Source: Zoogloeaceae bacterium (GTDB lineage Bacteria > Pseudomonadota > Gammaproteobacteria > Burkholderiales > Rhodocyclaceae). From it: a stretch of DNA of 47,606 nucleotides. Positions 8,152-15,084 of the stretch are shown here, one piece after another. Under the pieces are notes generated by a model. It made no database searches and had not been told where the DNA came from. It was given only the letters and a program-made list of their open reading frames with translations. The stretch's first letter is position 1. The number at the start of each line of letters is the position of its first letter. The stretch lies in NCBI GenBank assembly GCA_031288305.1, contig JAITRP010000203.1:1-47606 (forward strand). The letters are read 5' to 3'. The position numbers and the translations under genes are program-made.

Positions 8152-10065
8152 TCAAGCCGCCATGTGGCTTTCCCCCCGCCTTGCCGGCGTTAAAAACCTG
8201 TCGCGCCAGCTTTTCGCCCTGGGCGCGATGTTCCTTGGCCTGGGCGCGCCCTTGGCGAGCGTCAATCGCACCGCCCAGGCGAGCGCGTCCACCTGGTCGT
8301 CGTGCTTGCCGTGCGGGAAGGTGAGCAGTTCGCGCTGCAATTCCGTGTAATACGGCGCCTTGGCGTCGAACCACAGTTTGCCCAACTGCATCCTGCCGCG
8401 CAGCGGGTGCGCCCTCGCCATTTTGTCGGTCAGCGGCTTCAGCAACTCGAAGCTCGGCCACTGGCGCAGTTCGTCGCAACGTTTCTGGAACTGGAAGTCC
8501 AGCGCCCTCCATATCTGCCCATCCTCGAAGCCCACGTAATTGGCGCCCCATTCACGCGCGAAGTGCAGCAATTCGTCGATGAGGTAGCCGCCGTCGCTGG
8601 ATTTGAAGCGCCGAATGTCGAGCAGGTAGAGATTATCCTGCGAATCTTGCCCCAGGCATACTCCAACGGTATAATCCGACTCCTTGCCCTCCGAAATGGC
8701 GAAGTCCCATGCCTGGTAGATATAGAGCGCCTCGCGCGCCGGGGGCGCGGCGTAGAAGCGCAGCATCTTCTTCTCGAAGAACACCCCCTCGTCGGGCAGG
8801 GGATTCTGCTGATAGAGCGCGTCCCACACCCGTTTCTGGCCGGAGGCCGTCAGGTTGTACTGGATGGCGCGCATCATCTTCGTGGTGTAGCGTTCGGGGT
8901 GGATGGCCGTGCCCTTGAGGCGGGTGAGCCGCGCGCCCGGCGGCGGCGTCCGCTGCGGGGCGAACTGCTCGATGGCGTCGTCGGCCAGGATGTACTCGTC
9001 GCCCTCCTCGTTGATGGCCGGGTAGCGCACCACCTCGAACACGTCGCCGCCCTCCGCGCTCTTCGCGGCCTTTTCGCTGACCTCCTGGATGCGTCCCGCC
9101 CAATCGTCCTCGTGCCACCAGGTCATCAGCCCCAGCACCCCGCCGCCCGGCGAAAGCCGCGTGTAGGCGGTGGAGGCGTACCATTCCCAGATGTTTTCGC
9201 GGATGGTGTCGCTGCTCGCCGCCTCCATGTCCTTGATCACGTCGTCCAGGATGAGCACGTGCGCCCCTCGCCCCGTTATTCCCGACCCGCAGCCCGCCGC
9301 CAGGTAACCGCCCGCCTGTGTGGTGTTCCAGTTCTCCAGCGACTGGCTGGAGGGGTCGAGACGCGCGGCGGGGAACACCGCAGCGTAACCGGGGTTGCGC
9401 ATCAGGTCGCGGATGTAGCGTGAGAAGGACAGCGCCAGGGACGCCGTGTGACTGGCGGCGATGATTTCCCATTCCGGGTGCTTGCCGAGTATCCACGCCG
9501 GGGTATGGCGGCTGGACAGTTCGCTCTTGCCCGTGCGCGGCGGCATGAGCAGCAGGAGGCGCGGCGATTGCCCGGCCTCCACCGCGGCGACGAAGCGTTC
9601 GATGCGCCGGCAGATGTCGGCGTGCACCCAGCCGGCCAGGTAGCGCGGGCGAAAACGCCGCACGAAGGGCAGCAAACGCCGGCGACACAGTTCGCGCGCC
9701 GCCAGTTCCGCTTCCGGCGTGGCGGGCGGCGCGAAGACCGGCGGCTCATAGGACGCTTCCGCCGCCTGGGGCGGGGCGCCGGGTTCGGAGTCCGGGAGCG
9801 TGTCCAGGGGCGGGGCGCCGGGTTCGGAGGGCGATGGAGACGTGGCGGGCTTGCGCCCGCGCGCCGCCTTCTTCATCGCCAGCCGCTTGCCCTTGGCCTC
9901 GGCCAGGGCGCGTTGCCGCTCGGCCTCGAAGCGTTGGCGCACGGTTTCTTCGGCCTTGTTCACGTCGCCAATCGTGTAGTTTCCCCGCGGGTGCGAGGCG
10001 GCCAGCAGTTCGCGCACGGCTTCGCGAAAACCGGTGGGCGTGCGCCTCACTGCAAGGTCTCGCAT
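8152..10065 (-). CDS. terL: terminase large subunit
   Basis: The 637-residue packaging motor has an N-terminal ATPase: Walker A MPPRTGKS at residues 174-181 and Walker B LILDD at 271-275. The C-terminal RNase H-like nuclease shows the first acidic site in QAWDFAISEGKESDYTVGV and the last in HDDQVDALAWAV. The first 125 residues are an extra, low-complexity extension holding SEPGAPP twice, encoded by an exact 23-bp direct repeat (9768-9790 and 9807-9829). The start overlaps the small terminase end by 19 bases; no strong ribosome-binding site is seen, so it is probably coupled. The gene is convergent with the ImmA-like gene. Confidence 0.9.
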   Translation of the reverse strand: MRDLAVRRTPTGFREAVRELLAASHPRGNYTIGDVNKAEETVRQRFEAERQRALAEAKGKRLAMKKAARGRKPATSPSPSEPGAPPLDTLPDSEPGAPPQAAEASYEPPVFAPPATPEAELAARELCRRRLLPFVRRFRPRYLAGWVHADICRRIERFVAAVEAGQSPRLLLLMPPRTGKSELSSRHTPAWILGKHPEWEIIAASHTASLALSFSRYIRDLMRNPGYAAVFPAARLDPSSQSLENWNTTQAGGYLAAGCGSGITGRGAHVLILDDVIKDMEAASSDTIRENIWEWYASTAYTRLSPGGGVLGLMTWWHEDDWAGRIQEVSEKAAKSAEGGDVFEVVRYPAINEEGDEYILADDAIEQFAPQRTPPPGARLTRLKGTAIHPERYTTKMMRAIQYNLTASGQKRVWDALYQQNPLPDEGVFFEKKMLRFYAAPPAREALYIYQAWDFAISEGKESDYTVGVCLGQDSQDNLYLLDIRRFKSSDGGYLIDELLHFAREWGANYVGFEDGQIWRALDFQFQKRCDELRQWPSFELLKPLTDKMARAHPLRGRMQLGKLWFDAKAPYYTELQRELLTFPHGKHDDQVDALAWAVRLTLAKGAPRPRNIAPRAKSWRDRFLTPARRGESHMAA

Positions 10066-10553
10066 TCGCCGTCGATCACCGCGGCGGCTCCGCTGGCGAT
10101 GCGCAGCAGTTCGGCGTCCGTCATCTCCCGGAAGCGTTGCGCCATGCGCGCCAGGTCGGGGCCGATCTCCAGGCTCACCTTGTCGGCTTCGTAGTACCCC
10201 ATCATGCGCCCGATTTCCCGCGCCCCGGCGATCATCTGCGCCGGGTCTTCCAGGCGCCGCGCCATCGTGACCGCTTCCAGGAACAGGCCCAGCACGTCCA
10301 GGCGCTCGATGGTGGTGAGGCTCTTCACCTCGCTTCTCGCCTCCGCCAGATGCCGCCGCACCTCCTCCGACCGCGCCAGGTTCTTCGCGCTGTTCGGCGC
10401 GTAACCGGCGGCCTCGCCCGCCTTGACCTGGGTGTCCCCCAGGAACAGCCGATGGGCGAACGCCGCCCGCTTCTCCTCCGCGCCCGGAGGCGGAGGATTG
10501 AGCACAATGCTCTTGGGGCGCGGGGGTTTGGCGCTGGACTTGGCGCGGGGCAT
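10047..10553 (-). CDS. terS: terminase small subunit
   Basis: The 168-residue protein recognises the packaging start on phage DNA and hands it to the large subunit. Residues 28-70 hold the typical DNA-binding part: AFAHRLFLGDTQVKAGEAAG, then NSAKNLARSEEVRRHLAEA, in which a new helix-turn-helix follows each 'AGYAPNSA'-type turn. The rest is helical, as in the oligomerising core. The first 25 residues are Pro- and Lys-rich. It is the first gene of the leftward packaging unit, just downstream of the promoter at 10585-10614. Confidence 0.85.
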   Translation of the reverse strand: MPRAKSSAKPPRPKSIVLNPPPPGAEEKRAAFAHRLFLGDTQVKAGEAAGYAPNSAKNLARSEEVRRHLAEARSEVKSLTTIERLDVLGLFLEAVTMARRLEDPAQMIAGAREIGRMMGYYEADKVSLEIGPDLARMAQRFREMTDAELLRIASGAAAVIDGECETLQ

Positions 10554-10584
10554 GGTTAGTCTGAAAAGTTATCGAAGATAGTGT

Positions 10585-10614
10585 ATGATATAGCTCGAAG
10601 TTATAACTATGCAA
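10585..10614 (-). promoter_or_regulatory. terminase promoter covered by an operator
   Basis: On the minus strand TTGCAT (10614-10609), an 18-base spacer and TATCAT (10590-10585) make a sigma-70-type promoter about 30 bases upstream of terS. The inverted repeat TATAGCTCGAAGTTATA (10589-10605) fills the spacer and touches the -10. The same sequence with two changes lies on the putative early promoter at 14938-14954. Confidence 0.55.
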
Positions 10615-10690
10615 GTTGTATCTGTGTGGCATAACGTTTCATGGCTCGAAGTCATAGCCCTGCAAGTTATATCTGTGTGGCATAAAGTTT
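10589..10690. repeat. two tandem 51-bp operator-like repeats
   Basis: Units 10589-10639 and 10640-10690 differ at about eight positions. Each starts with a version of TATAGCTCGAAGTTATA (second copy CATGGCTCGAAGTCATA), has a second related half-site pair further on, and ends TCTGTGTGGCATAA. The arrangement is that of a multi-site operator for a dimeric regulator upstream of terS. Confidence 0.65.
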
Positions 10691-10921
10691 CCGGGAAAAT
10701 TTTGCAAAAATTTCAGGGGCGCGAGGTTGGCGCAGGGGCGGGGTGGGTTCGGAAACGTGGCGGCGGGGCTTTGTTTGCTTCGTTCGCTGAGCTTGCGGAG
10801 GAGCTTTGTTTACGGGGTGAGGCGCCCCCTCCTCGCTCCGCTCGTCGGGGAAGGTGACTTCGGATTTGTGGGTTCCAGCAGACAAGAATTCTTCTGGTCC
10901 TGGAGTCCCAGGGAGAACGTC
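10691..10921. other. intergenic region without recognised gene
   Basis: A near-palindrome of A/T tracts centred on TTTTGCAAAA lies at 10695-10714. The rest is GC-rich and holds no convincing gene. It must contain the leader of the first small rightward gene, whose GGGAGAACGTC site lies directly before 10922. I see no clear rightward promoter. Confidence 0.4.
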
Positions 10922-11161
10922 ATGCACACATTCAAAACAGCCCTGCGGTGGCTTAAAGCCGCGCTGAAGCGGTTTCAAACCGCCCTCTCCCAGCTTGGCT
11001 GGAAGAGGCTTGCCGCCCTTGCAGCCGCCGGGTTTCTCGGTGGCTGCCTTTTAACGTTGATTGCCGCTTTTCATTTTGCGGCAGCATTCGTTGCCAGCTT
11101 CGCCATTGGGGCAACGCTGGCAGAAGTCGTCGGTCGCGTCTGTGAAAACGCGACGGCGTAA
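10922..11161 (+). CDS. small membrane protein (two membrane segments)
   Basis: The 79-residue protein has a basic amphipathic N-terminus (MHTFKTALRWLKAALKRF) and two hydrophobic segments separated by a short turn: LAALAAAGFLGGCLLTLIAA and FAAAFVASFAIGATLAEVV. GGGAG lies before the ATG; the same GGAGAACGTCATGCA start context recurs at the leftward gene ending 13891. Size and topology would suit a holin, but no lysozyme gene is nearby and the family is not recognised. A strong terminator follows ten bases after the stop. Confidence 0.6.
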   Translation: MHTFKTALRWLKAALKRFQTALSQLGWKRLAALAAAGFLGGCLLTLIAAFHFAAAFVASFAIGATLAEVVGRVCENATA

Positions 11162-11170
11162 TCGTCCCCA

Positions 11171-11210
11171 AGGCCGAAGCCCTCGCTTGTCGAGGGCTTC
11201 GGCCTTTTTT
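11171..11210 (+). terminator. strong intrinsic terminator, first of a repeated set
   Basis: A perfect 15-pair stem (11171-11185 with 11191-11205; AGGCCGAAGCCCTCG on the left) with a five-base loop is followed by T residues to 11210. The stem, loop and about 30 flanking bases recur almost unchanged at 11737-11805. Confidence 0.9.
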
Positions 11211-11265
11211 CCGTGCCGCTTTGCAGCGGGCATTCGCCCGGTGGAGTCGGCACAGGAGATTCAAA

Positions 11266-11424
11266 ATGAACAAGCTGCTTTTTGCTGCAACTTTCATTCT
11301 GGCGGCGCTCTGCGTTGCCGTCGTCATTGACCCGGACGCCCTGCGCGTCTGGGATTGCGGCACGGCTGCCGCCGACGGCGCGCCTGCGCGCATCGTCGCG
11401 GCGTGCAAGCACGTCGCCGAGTAA
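11266..11424 (+). CDS. small secreted or membrane-anchored peptide
   Basis: The 52-residue product starts MNKLLFAATFILAALCVAVV, which reads as a signal peptide or single membrane anchor. About 30 residues follow, with two cysteines (WDCGTAAADG and AACKHVAE). CAGGAGATTC gives a good ribosome-binding site. The gene stands alone between two terminators of the same repeat family. No family is recognised. Confidence 0.6.
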   Translation: MNKLLFAATFILAALCVAVVIDPDALRVWDCGTAAADGAPARIVAACKHVAE

Positions 11425-11428
11425 GCCC

Positions 11429-11468
11429 AAGGTCGAAGCCCTCCACACATGAGGGCTTCGGCCTTTTT
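11429..11468 (+). terminator. intrinsic terminator, second of the repeated set
   Basis: AAGGTCGAAGCCCTC pairs with GAGGGCTTCGGCCTT (one G-T pair) around a seven-base loop, then T residues. It is a diverged copy of the terminators at 11171 and 11745, starting five bases after the stop codon. Confidence 0.88.
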
Positions 11469-11521
11469 CCTGTGCCGCGTATGCCGGGGACGTTCCCTTG
11501 CGCGCGGCACGGGAGAAAGTG

Positions 11522-11731
11522 ATGTATTACGCAAACGATCCCCTGGTGAGCCTGCTGCTCGCCAGGGGAGAAATCGCCCCCGACGAAGTTGGGGGCGAAA
11601 TCGTCGACTTCGAGGCCGTCAAGTATGACGGCCTCACCGAGGTCGACGATCTGGTCGAGGGCGGCGCGTCCCTGACCAGGGAAGAAATCCGCGCCGCCGC
11701 CGACCGGCTCCGGGCGAAGTTTCGCCACTGA
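11522..11731 (+). CDS. small acidic soluble protein
   Basis: The 69-residue protein starts MYYANDPLVSLLLARGEI, after GGGAGAAAGTG. It is acidic in the middle (DEVGGEIVDFEAVKYDGL, TEVDDLVEG) and ends in a basic helix (LTREEIRAAADRLRAKF). No motif is recognised. Unlike its neighbours it has no membrane segment. The gene lies between two terminators of the repeated set and so probably makes a short single-gene transcript or is the end of a read-through one. Confidence 0.6.
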   Translation: MYYANDPLVSLLLARGEIAPDEVGGEIVDFEAVKYDGLTEVDDLVEGGASLTREEIRAAADRLRAKFRH

Positions 11732-11744
11732 GCCGGTCGTCCCC

Positions 11745-11785
11745 AAGGCCGAAGCCCTCGCTTGTTGAGGGCTTCGGCCTTTTTT
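11745..11785 (+). terminator. intrinsic terminator, third of the repeated set
   Basis: AAGGCCGAAGCCCTC pairs with GAGGGCTTCGGCCTT, then T residues. It and its flanks (11737-11805) are nearly identical to 11162-11230, including the following CCGTGCCGCTTT. Confidence 0.9.
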
Positions 11786-11853
11786 CCGTGCCGCTTTTGC
11801 AGCGGTCGTCCGCGAATGTCTCGCCGGGCGAATCTCTTGAAGGAGAATGCAGC

Positions 11854-12891
11854 ATGAATACCCTGTTCACCATCCTGCCCGCCGAGGGCAGTTTCTTTCC
11901 CGCCCTGCTGGGCGGCCAGGAAGGTTTCGCAGCCGAAGAGGCGCGGGTTGTCCCCCGCCTGCTTCGCCAGGCGTACTCGGAACTCGCCCGCGCCTGGGCG
12001 GCGGACTCCGCCACGCCGGGCGTGTCGCAAGACACGACCCTGCCGCGGTGGATGACTGCCGAGGCGCTGGCGGACGACCGCCGGCTCGACGACGAGCCAG
12101 GCGTCGAGCCTGGCCGCGAGGCCGGGTTCGACTACCCCTCCGTCGAGGAGGCGGCCTGTGCCGTCTCCCTCGTGCGGCGCTACGCGCTGCACGTGGCGCG
12201 GATTGGCGGCAATGAATGGCTCGCGGGCTTCGACGCCCGCGGCTTTGTTGCCACTGATCCGGCGGATGCCGAAGCCGTCGCCGCCGCCGCGGCCAACGCC
12301 GTGTCGCAAGACATGGTCGAGGCCGGACGTGTCGTCTGGGGCGTGCGGCGCGTGAGCGCCCAGCTTCCCAGCTTCCGGGAGTGGCGGCTCAATGCCGTCG
12401 CCCGCAGCGAGGAAGGCTCGCCCTGGCGGTTCAAGCTGGGGCTGGCCTCCCAGCTGGACGACGAGAGCCTTCTCGTCGCGGTTGACAATGAGGCCGTCAA
12501 GGCCGAGTTGCCGGCGTGGCTTCGGGGGCGCAGCTACCCCGACGCCGACGCCGACCGTTGGGAAACGGCGCTCACCCTGGCCGCCGACGCCGCCTGGCGT
12601 CGCGTCCGGGACGCCGCGCCCAAGGCGCAGGAGCGCGAACTGAAGAAGCTCGCCCTTCTCGTGGCGCACAGCCCGCGCTACGCGCAGGAGCGCGCGGCGT
12701 ACCTGGCCTCGCCGGAGTACGCCACCGAGCAGCTGGAGGTCGAAGTTCGCGCCGCCGAGCGCGCCGCAGCGGAGCAACTCCGCCAGGCGCTCCTGGCGCA
12801 ACGCCAGGACGCCCTCGCCCAGAGGGTCGGCACGGTGGCCGCGCTCAAGGAGCGCGCCACCGCCATCTTCGCCGGCCTGAAGTCGGCCTAA
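11854..12891 (+). CDS. phage protein of unknown function, Ala- and Glu-rich
   Basis: The 345-residue protein is the largest of the genes in this set. AAGGAGAATGCAGC precedes the ATG. The N-terminal part is mixed; residues 170-235 contain SFREWRLNAVARSEE and LASQLDDESLLVAVDN; the last 110 residues are a long, probably coiled helix rich in Ala, Glu, Arg and Gln. No catalytic motif, cysteine cluster or membrane segment is seen. I do not recognise the family. A virion or assembly role is possible because of the long helical tail, but this is weak. Confidence 0.65.
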   Translation: MNTLFTILPAEGSFFPALLGGQEGFAAEEARVVPRLLRQAYSELARAWAADSATPGVSQDTTLPRWMTAEALADDRRLDDEPGVEPGREAGFDYPSVEEAACAVSLVRRYALHVARIGGNEWLAGFDARGFVATDPADAEAVAAAAANAVSQDMVEAGRVVWGVRRVSAQLPSFREWRLNAVARSEEGSPWRFKLGLASQLDDESLLVAVDNEAVKAELPAWLRGRSYPDADADRWETALTLAADAAWRRVRDAAPKAQERELKKLALLVAHSPRYAQERAAYLASPEYATEQLEVEVRAAERAAAEQLRQALLAQRQDALAQRVGTVAALKERATAIFAGLKSA

Positions 12892-12896
12892 CCCCG

Positions 12897-12967
12897 CAGG
12901 GTCGACGTTCGTGTCGTCACGACGCGGGCTTCGACCCTGTTTTCCCGCCGCCATGTGGCGGCGTTTT
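12897..12967 (+). terminator. two consecutive hairpin terminators
   Basis: The first stem pairs CAGGGTCGA (12897-12905) with TCGACCCTG near 12931-12939 around an inner hairpin, followed by TTTT. The second is CGCCGCC-ATGT-GGCGGCG (12946-12963) followed by TTTT. They lie between the 345-residue gene and the next membrane protein, whose ribosome-binding site starts four bases on. Confidence 0.75.
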
Positions 12968-12984
12968 ATCGAGGAGAAAATGAA

Positions 12985-13239
12985 ATGGAAGTTGCAACCA
13001 TCGCTGTGTTGTACAGCGTTTTCGCCATCCCCGCGAGGATAGCCAGCAGCGAGTGCCTCCTGGGCGGGAGGCGCAAGCTGTGGCTGGCGATTCTCGTCGC
13101 CATCGGCGCCGTCCAGGTCGGCGTCGTTGCCGCCTTCGGCTGGTCAGGCTTCTGGGCGCTCTGCGCCGCGGCAGCCGTCGACAGCGTCATCAACTGGCTG
13201 TGGTTGCGTCATCGCGGCGCAACCATCACGCCGGCCTGA
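12985..13239 (+). CDS. small membrane protein (two to three segments)
   Basis: The 84-residue product has hydrophobic segments MEVATIAVLYSVFAIPARI, KLWLAILVAIGAVQVGVVAA and FWALCAAAAVDSVINWLWL, with a basic loop (LGGRRK) between the first two. The start at 12985 has GAGGAG at 12971-12976. An earlier frame start lacks this spacing. It is followed 16 bases later by another membrane protein, so the two are probably made together. No family is recognised. Confidence 0.6.
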   Translation: MEVATIAVLYSVFAIPARIASSECLLGGRRKLWLAILVAIGAVQVGVVAAFGWSGFWALCAAAAVDSVINWLWLRHRGATITPA

Positions 13240-13255
13240 AAGGAGACAATACATC

Positions 13256-13576
13256 ATGCTGACTGCCGTCCTGGCCTTCATGGCCTTGATGGCGTTCTTC
13301 GAGACCATTCTTCTCTCCATGCTGCCGGAAGGCTGGCTGGAAAGGAAGTGGCTGAGGAACGCCATCCACGTCGCGGTGTTTGCCCTGAACCTCTGCGTTC
13401 ATTGGGGCACCGTGACCGGCACGATGGCCGCCACGGGCGCGTTCTGCGTCTCCGTGGCGGTCGTTCCCGCCTATCTGTACCTTCGTCGCCTGCTCAAGGC
13501 GAGGGACATCGACCCGCGCGACTGGCTGCTGAGTCAATTGCGCAAGGTGTTCCTCGCCCCTGAGGCGACGGCGTAA
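13256..13576 (+). CDS. small membrane protein (three segments)
   Basis: The 106-residue product has three hydrophobic stretches (near residues 1-23, 35-52 and 58-76) and a basic C-terminal tail (LRRLLKARDIDPRDWLLSQL). AAGGAG precedes the ATG. Together with the 84-residue protein upstream it forms a two-gene membrane-protein unit. The topology is holin-like, but no endolysin is next to it and no family is recognised. Confidence 0.6.
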   Translation: MLTAVLAFMALMAFFETILLSMLPEGWLERKWLRNAIHVAVFALNLCVHWGTVTGTMAATGAFCVSVAVVPAYLYLRRLLKARDIDPRDWLLSQLRKVFLAPEATA

Positions 13577-13837
13577 CGTTTTCGCAACCCTTCGCCGCGT
13601 TTTCGCGACACAGCGACGCGGCGCACGCCCACATGGCGCACCGACCCATGTGGAGACCTCGTTGCCCATAGCCACAAGGCGCTGTGCGGCACGAACGCAA
13701 CGCTGACGTGGGGAGGGGGTTACGCGCCCACCCGCGCAAACGCAATGGCGGTACCGCCACGCGCGTCCTGCGCAGGGTTTGTGGGCGAAGTCTACCCCTC
13801 CCGACCGAGGCGTCGCAACCATCGCCTGGCTTTTTCC
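13577..13837 (+). ncRNA. candidate structured RNA (long nested hairpin)
   Basis: This GC-rich stretch lacks a convincing gene. Nested pairings are visible: GGGAGGGG (13711-13718) with CCCCTCCC (13795-13802); CGCCCAC (13725-13731) with GTGGGCG (13781-13787); GCGCA (13734-13738) with TGCGC (13769-13773); ACGC (13740-13743) with GCGT (13763-13766); and TGGCG-GTAC-CGCCA (13746-13759). A smaller hairpin CCACATG/CATGTGG lies upstream near 13630-13655. AGGCG/CGCCT followed by GGCTTTTT near 13808-13835 looks like a plus-strand terminator. Strand, boundaries and function are inferred. Confidence 0.45.
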
Positions 13838-13890
13838 CATTCGAGCCTCGCAGCGACACGCCAACCCTGCCGCAGCCTCTTTACGGGCAG

Positions 13891-14115
13891 TCAATGCGTT
13901 GGATGCCGCCGGTTCGCGCTCGATCCGTCGTAGCGGATCGCCGTGACGATGGATCGCCCCGCGCCGAGGGCGACGAACACGAACATGGCTCCGTAGACTT
14001 CCGCCCCGATGGTGGAAGTGGGGGCTACGAAAGTTTCCAGACAGAACATGAGACCGAGACCGTAGAGCGGCAGGAGCAGGCACGACACCCACCGTGGACG
14101 TAGATTCTTTTGCAT
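13891..14115 (-). CDS. small membrane protein, leftward
   Basis: The 74-residue product starts MQKNLRPRWVSCLLLPLYG, with GGAGAACGTC directly upstream. That context is identical to the one before the rightward gene at 10922. Two hydrophobic segments follow (VSCLLLPLYGLGLMFCLETF and IGAEVYGAMFVFVALGAG), then a basic tail. A longer frame to 14172 has no ribosome-binding site. It is the only leftward gene between the small-gene set and the replication operon, close to where a lysogeny gene would be expected, but it is not a repressor. Unknown function. Confidence 0.55.
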   Translation of the reverse strand: MQKNLRPRWVSCLLLPLYGLGLMFCLETFVAPTSTIGAEVYGAMFVFVALGAGRSIVTAIRYDGSSANRRHPTH

Positions 14116-14210
14116 GACGTTCTCCAGGAAAGACCGCGCGCAGTATGCCACAGTTTCACCAGACGTTGCCACAAAACCCGCTAGACCTTGCCAATTGGCT
14201 CTCCTCCCCG

Positions 14211-14224
14211 TTGTCCTAGGACAA
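14211..14224. promoter_or_regulatory. perfect palindrome TTGTCCTAGGACAA
   Basis: A 14-bp perfect inverted repeat in AT-rich intergenic DNA, about 95 bases upstream of the leftward gene at 14115. Such a site fits a dimeric regulator. The protein that would bind is unknown. Confidence 0.4.
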
Positions 14225-14937
14225 TATTCTTTTTCAATGACAGTGGCTAGTCACATGGCAACGCGGATGACATGAAAAACAGGGTTGTCCCGGTTTGTTA
14301 ACTACAACGGAACGTCGCTGCGCAGCTATCCATCGTATTGAGTACATGAGCATGCAAATATGACGTTTCCGAGCGAGTGCCATGAACAGAGGGGTGTGTG
14401 CCTGAAAAATGTCATGGCAGAGACATACAGCGCACCTTAACCCTCGTGGTTGATACATTTTCAGCTATTTGTTCCGACGTTCCAAAATTTTTGACTCTAT
14501 TTAGTATACACAACAAACATCACATTACCTCTTACCTTACTCAATACACACCCTATACATTAACTTTTTCAGGATCAGAACAAATCGGAACAATATGGCA
14601 TATTTCTTGTAACCACGAACTTTATAAACGTTTCAATTTTGTCTCAATTCCATTCAGCATATCTTCGCAAAGCGCGTGGTTACGCCAAACCACCACGCCA
14701 ATATCAGGACAAAATCAGGGACACCCCCGTGTTTCCTTGTCATACGCCCCCCTCATTCCCTGTTCATAAACACCATGCCCTGATCATCAAACCCCGATGC
14801 AGGCCTCTCTACGACATACGAGAGCCATGCCATTTCACTTATCATAGCCACATACCCATTCACCATGTGACATAATCTGTCGAAATTTCAAGTTGCTCGT
14901 CATAAAAACGATATTCTGCGCCCGGTTCCCGGATTTA

Positions 14938-14956
14938 TATAACTCAAAGTTATAAT
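14938..14956 (+). promoter_or_regulatory. presumed early promoter -10 with overlapping operator
   Basis: TATAACT-CAA-AGTTATA (14938-14954) is a perfect seven-pair inverted repeat. Its right end runs into TATAAT (14951-14956), a consensus -10 for the rightward replication operon, whose first ATG is 129 bases on. The -35 is weak. The same 17-mer with two changes covers the terminase promoter at 10589-10605. Confidence 0.5.
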
Positions 14957-14963
14957 TACCCTA

Positions 14964-15004
14964 GTTTCTTATTCCATTGCATAACGAACGGGGTTTCTTA
15001 TTCC
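14964..15004 (+). repeat. 12-bp direct repeat GTTTCTTATTCC
   Basis: Exact copies lie at 14964-14975 and 14993-15004, 29 bases apart, in the leader of the replication operon. Two copies are too few to call iterons, but the place between the early promoter and the primase gene is suggestive. Confidence 0.45.
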
Positions 15005-15084
15005 CAAACGTTATTAGCAAGTCTCCCCGAAGACAACTACACTTCGTAACTCACGAAAAGCACGAAAACACAAACGGAGCCAAC

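Larger units (their letters stand above)
14116..15084. other. 969-bp AT-rich region without recognised gene
   Basis: Base composition drops clearly in GC compared with both sides. Open frames here (for example 14398-14769) look non-coding in composition. The stretch holds a 14-bp perfect palindrome (14211-14224), the operator and -10 of the presumed early promoter (14938-14956) and a 12-bp direct repeat (14964-15004). It is the best candidate in the window for the control region and possibly the phage origin, although I cannot point to a defined origin. Confidence 0.5.

Noticed and set aside
10922-13576. Calling one of the small membrane proteins a holin
   Set aside because: Topology is compatible, but no endolysin or spanin is next to them and no holin family is recognised.
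13684-14103. 139-codon plus-strand frame across the hairpin region
   Set aside because: No ribosome-binding site; it runs opposite the better supported leftward gene at 13891-14115, and the nested pairings explain the sequence better.
14398-14769. 123-codon plus-strand frame in the AT-rich control region
   Set aside because: No ribosome-binding site, codon use unlike phage neighbours, Thr/Ser/His-rich random-looking product, and overlaps likely control DNA.
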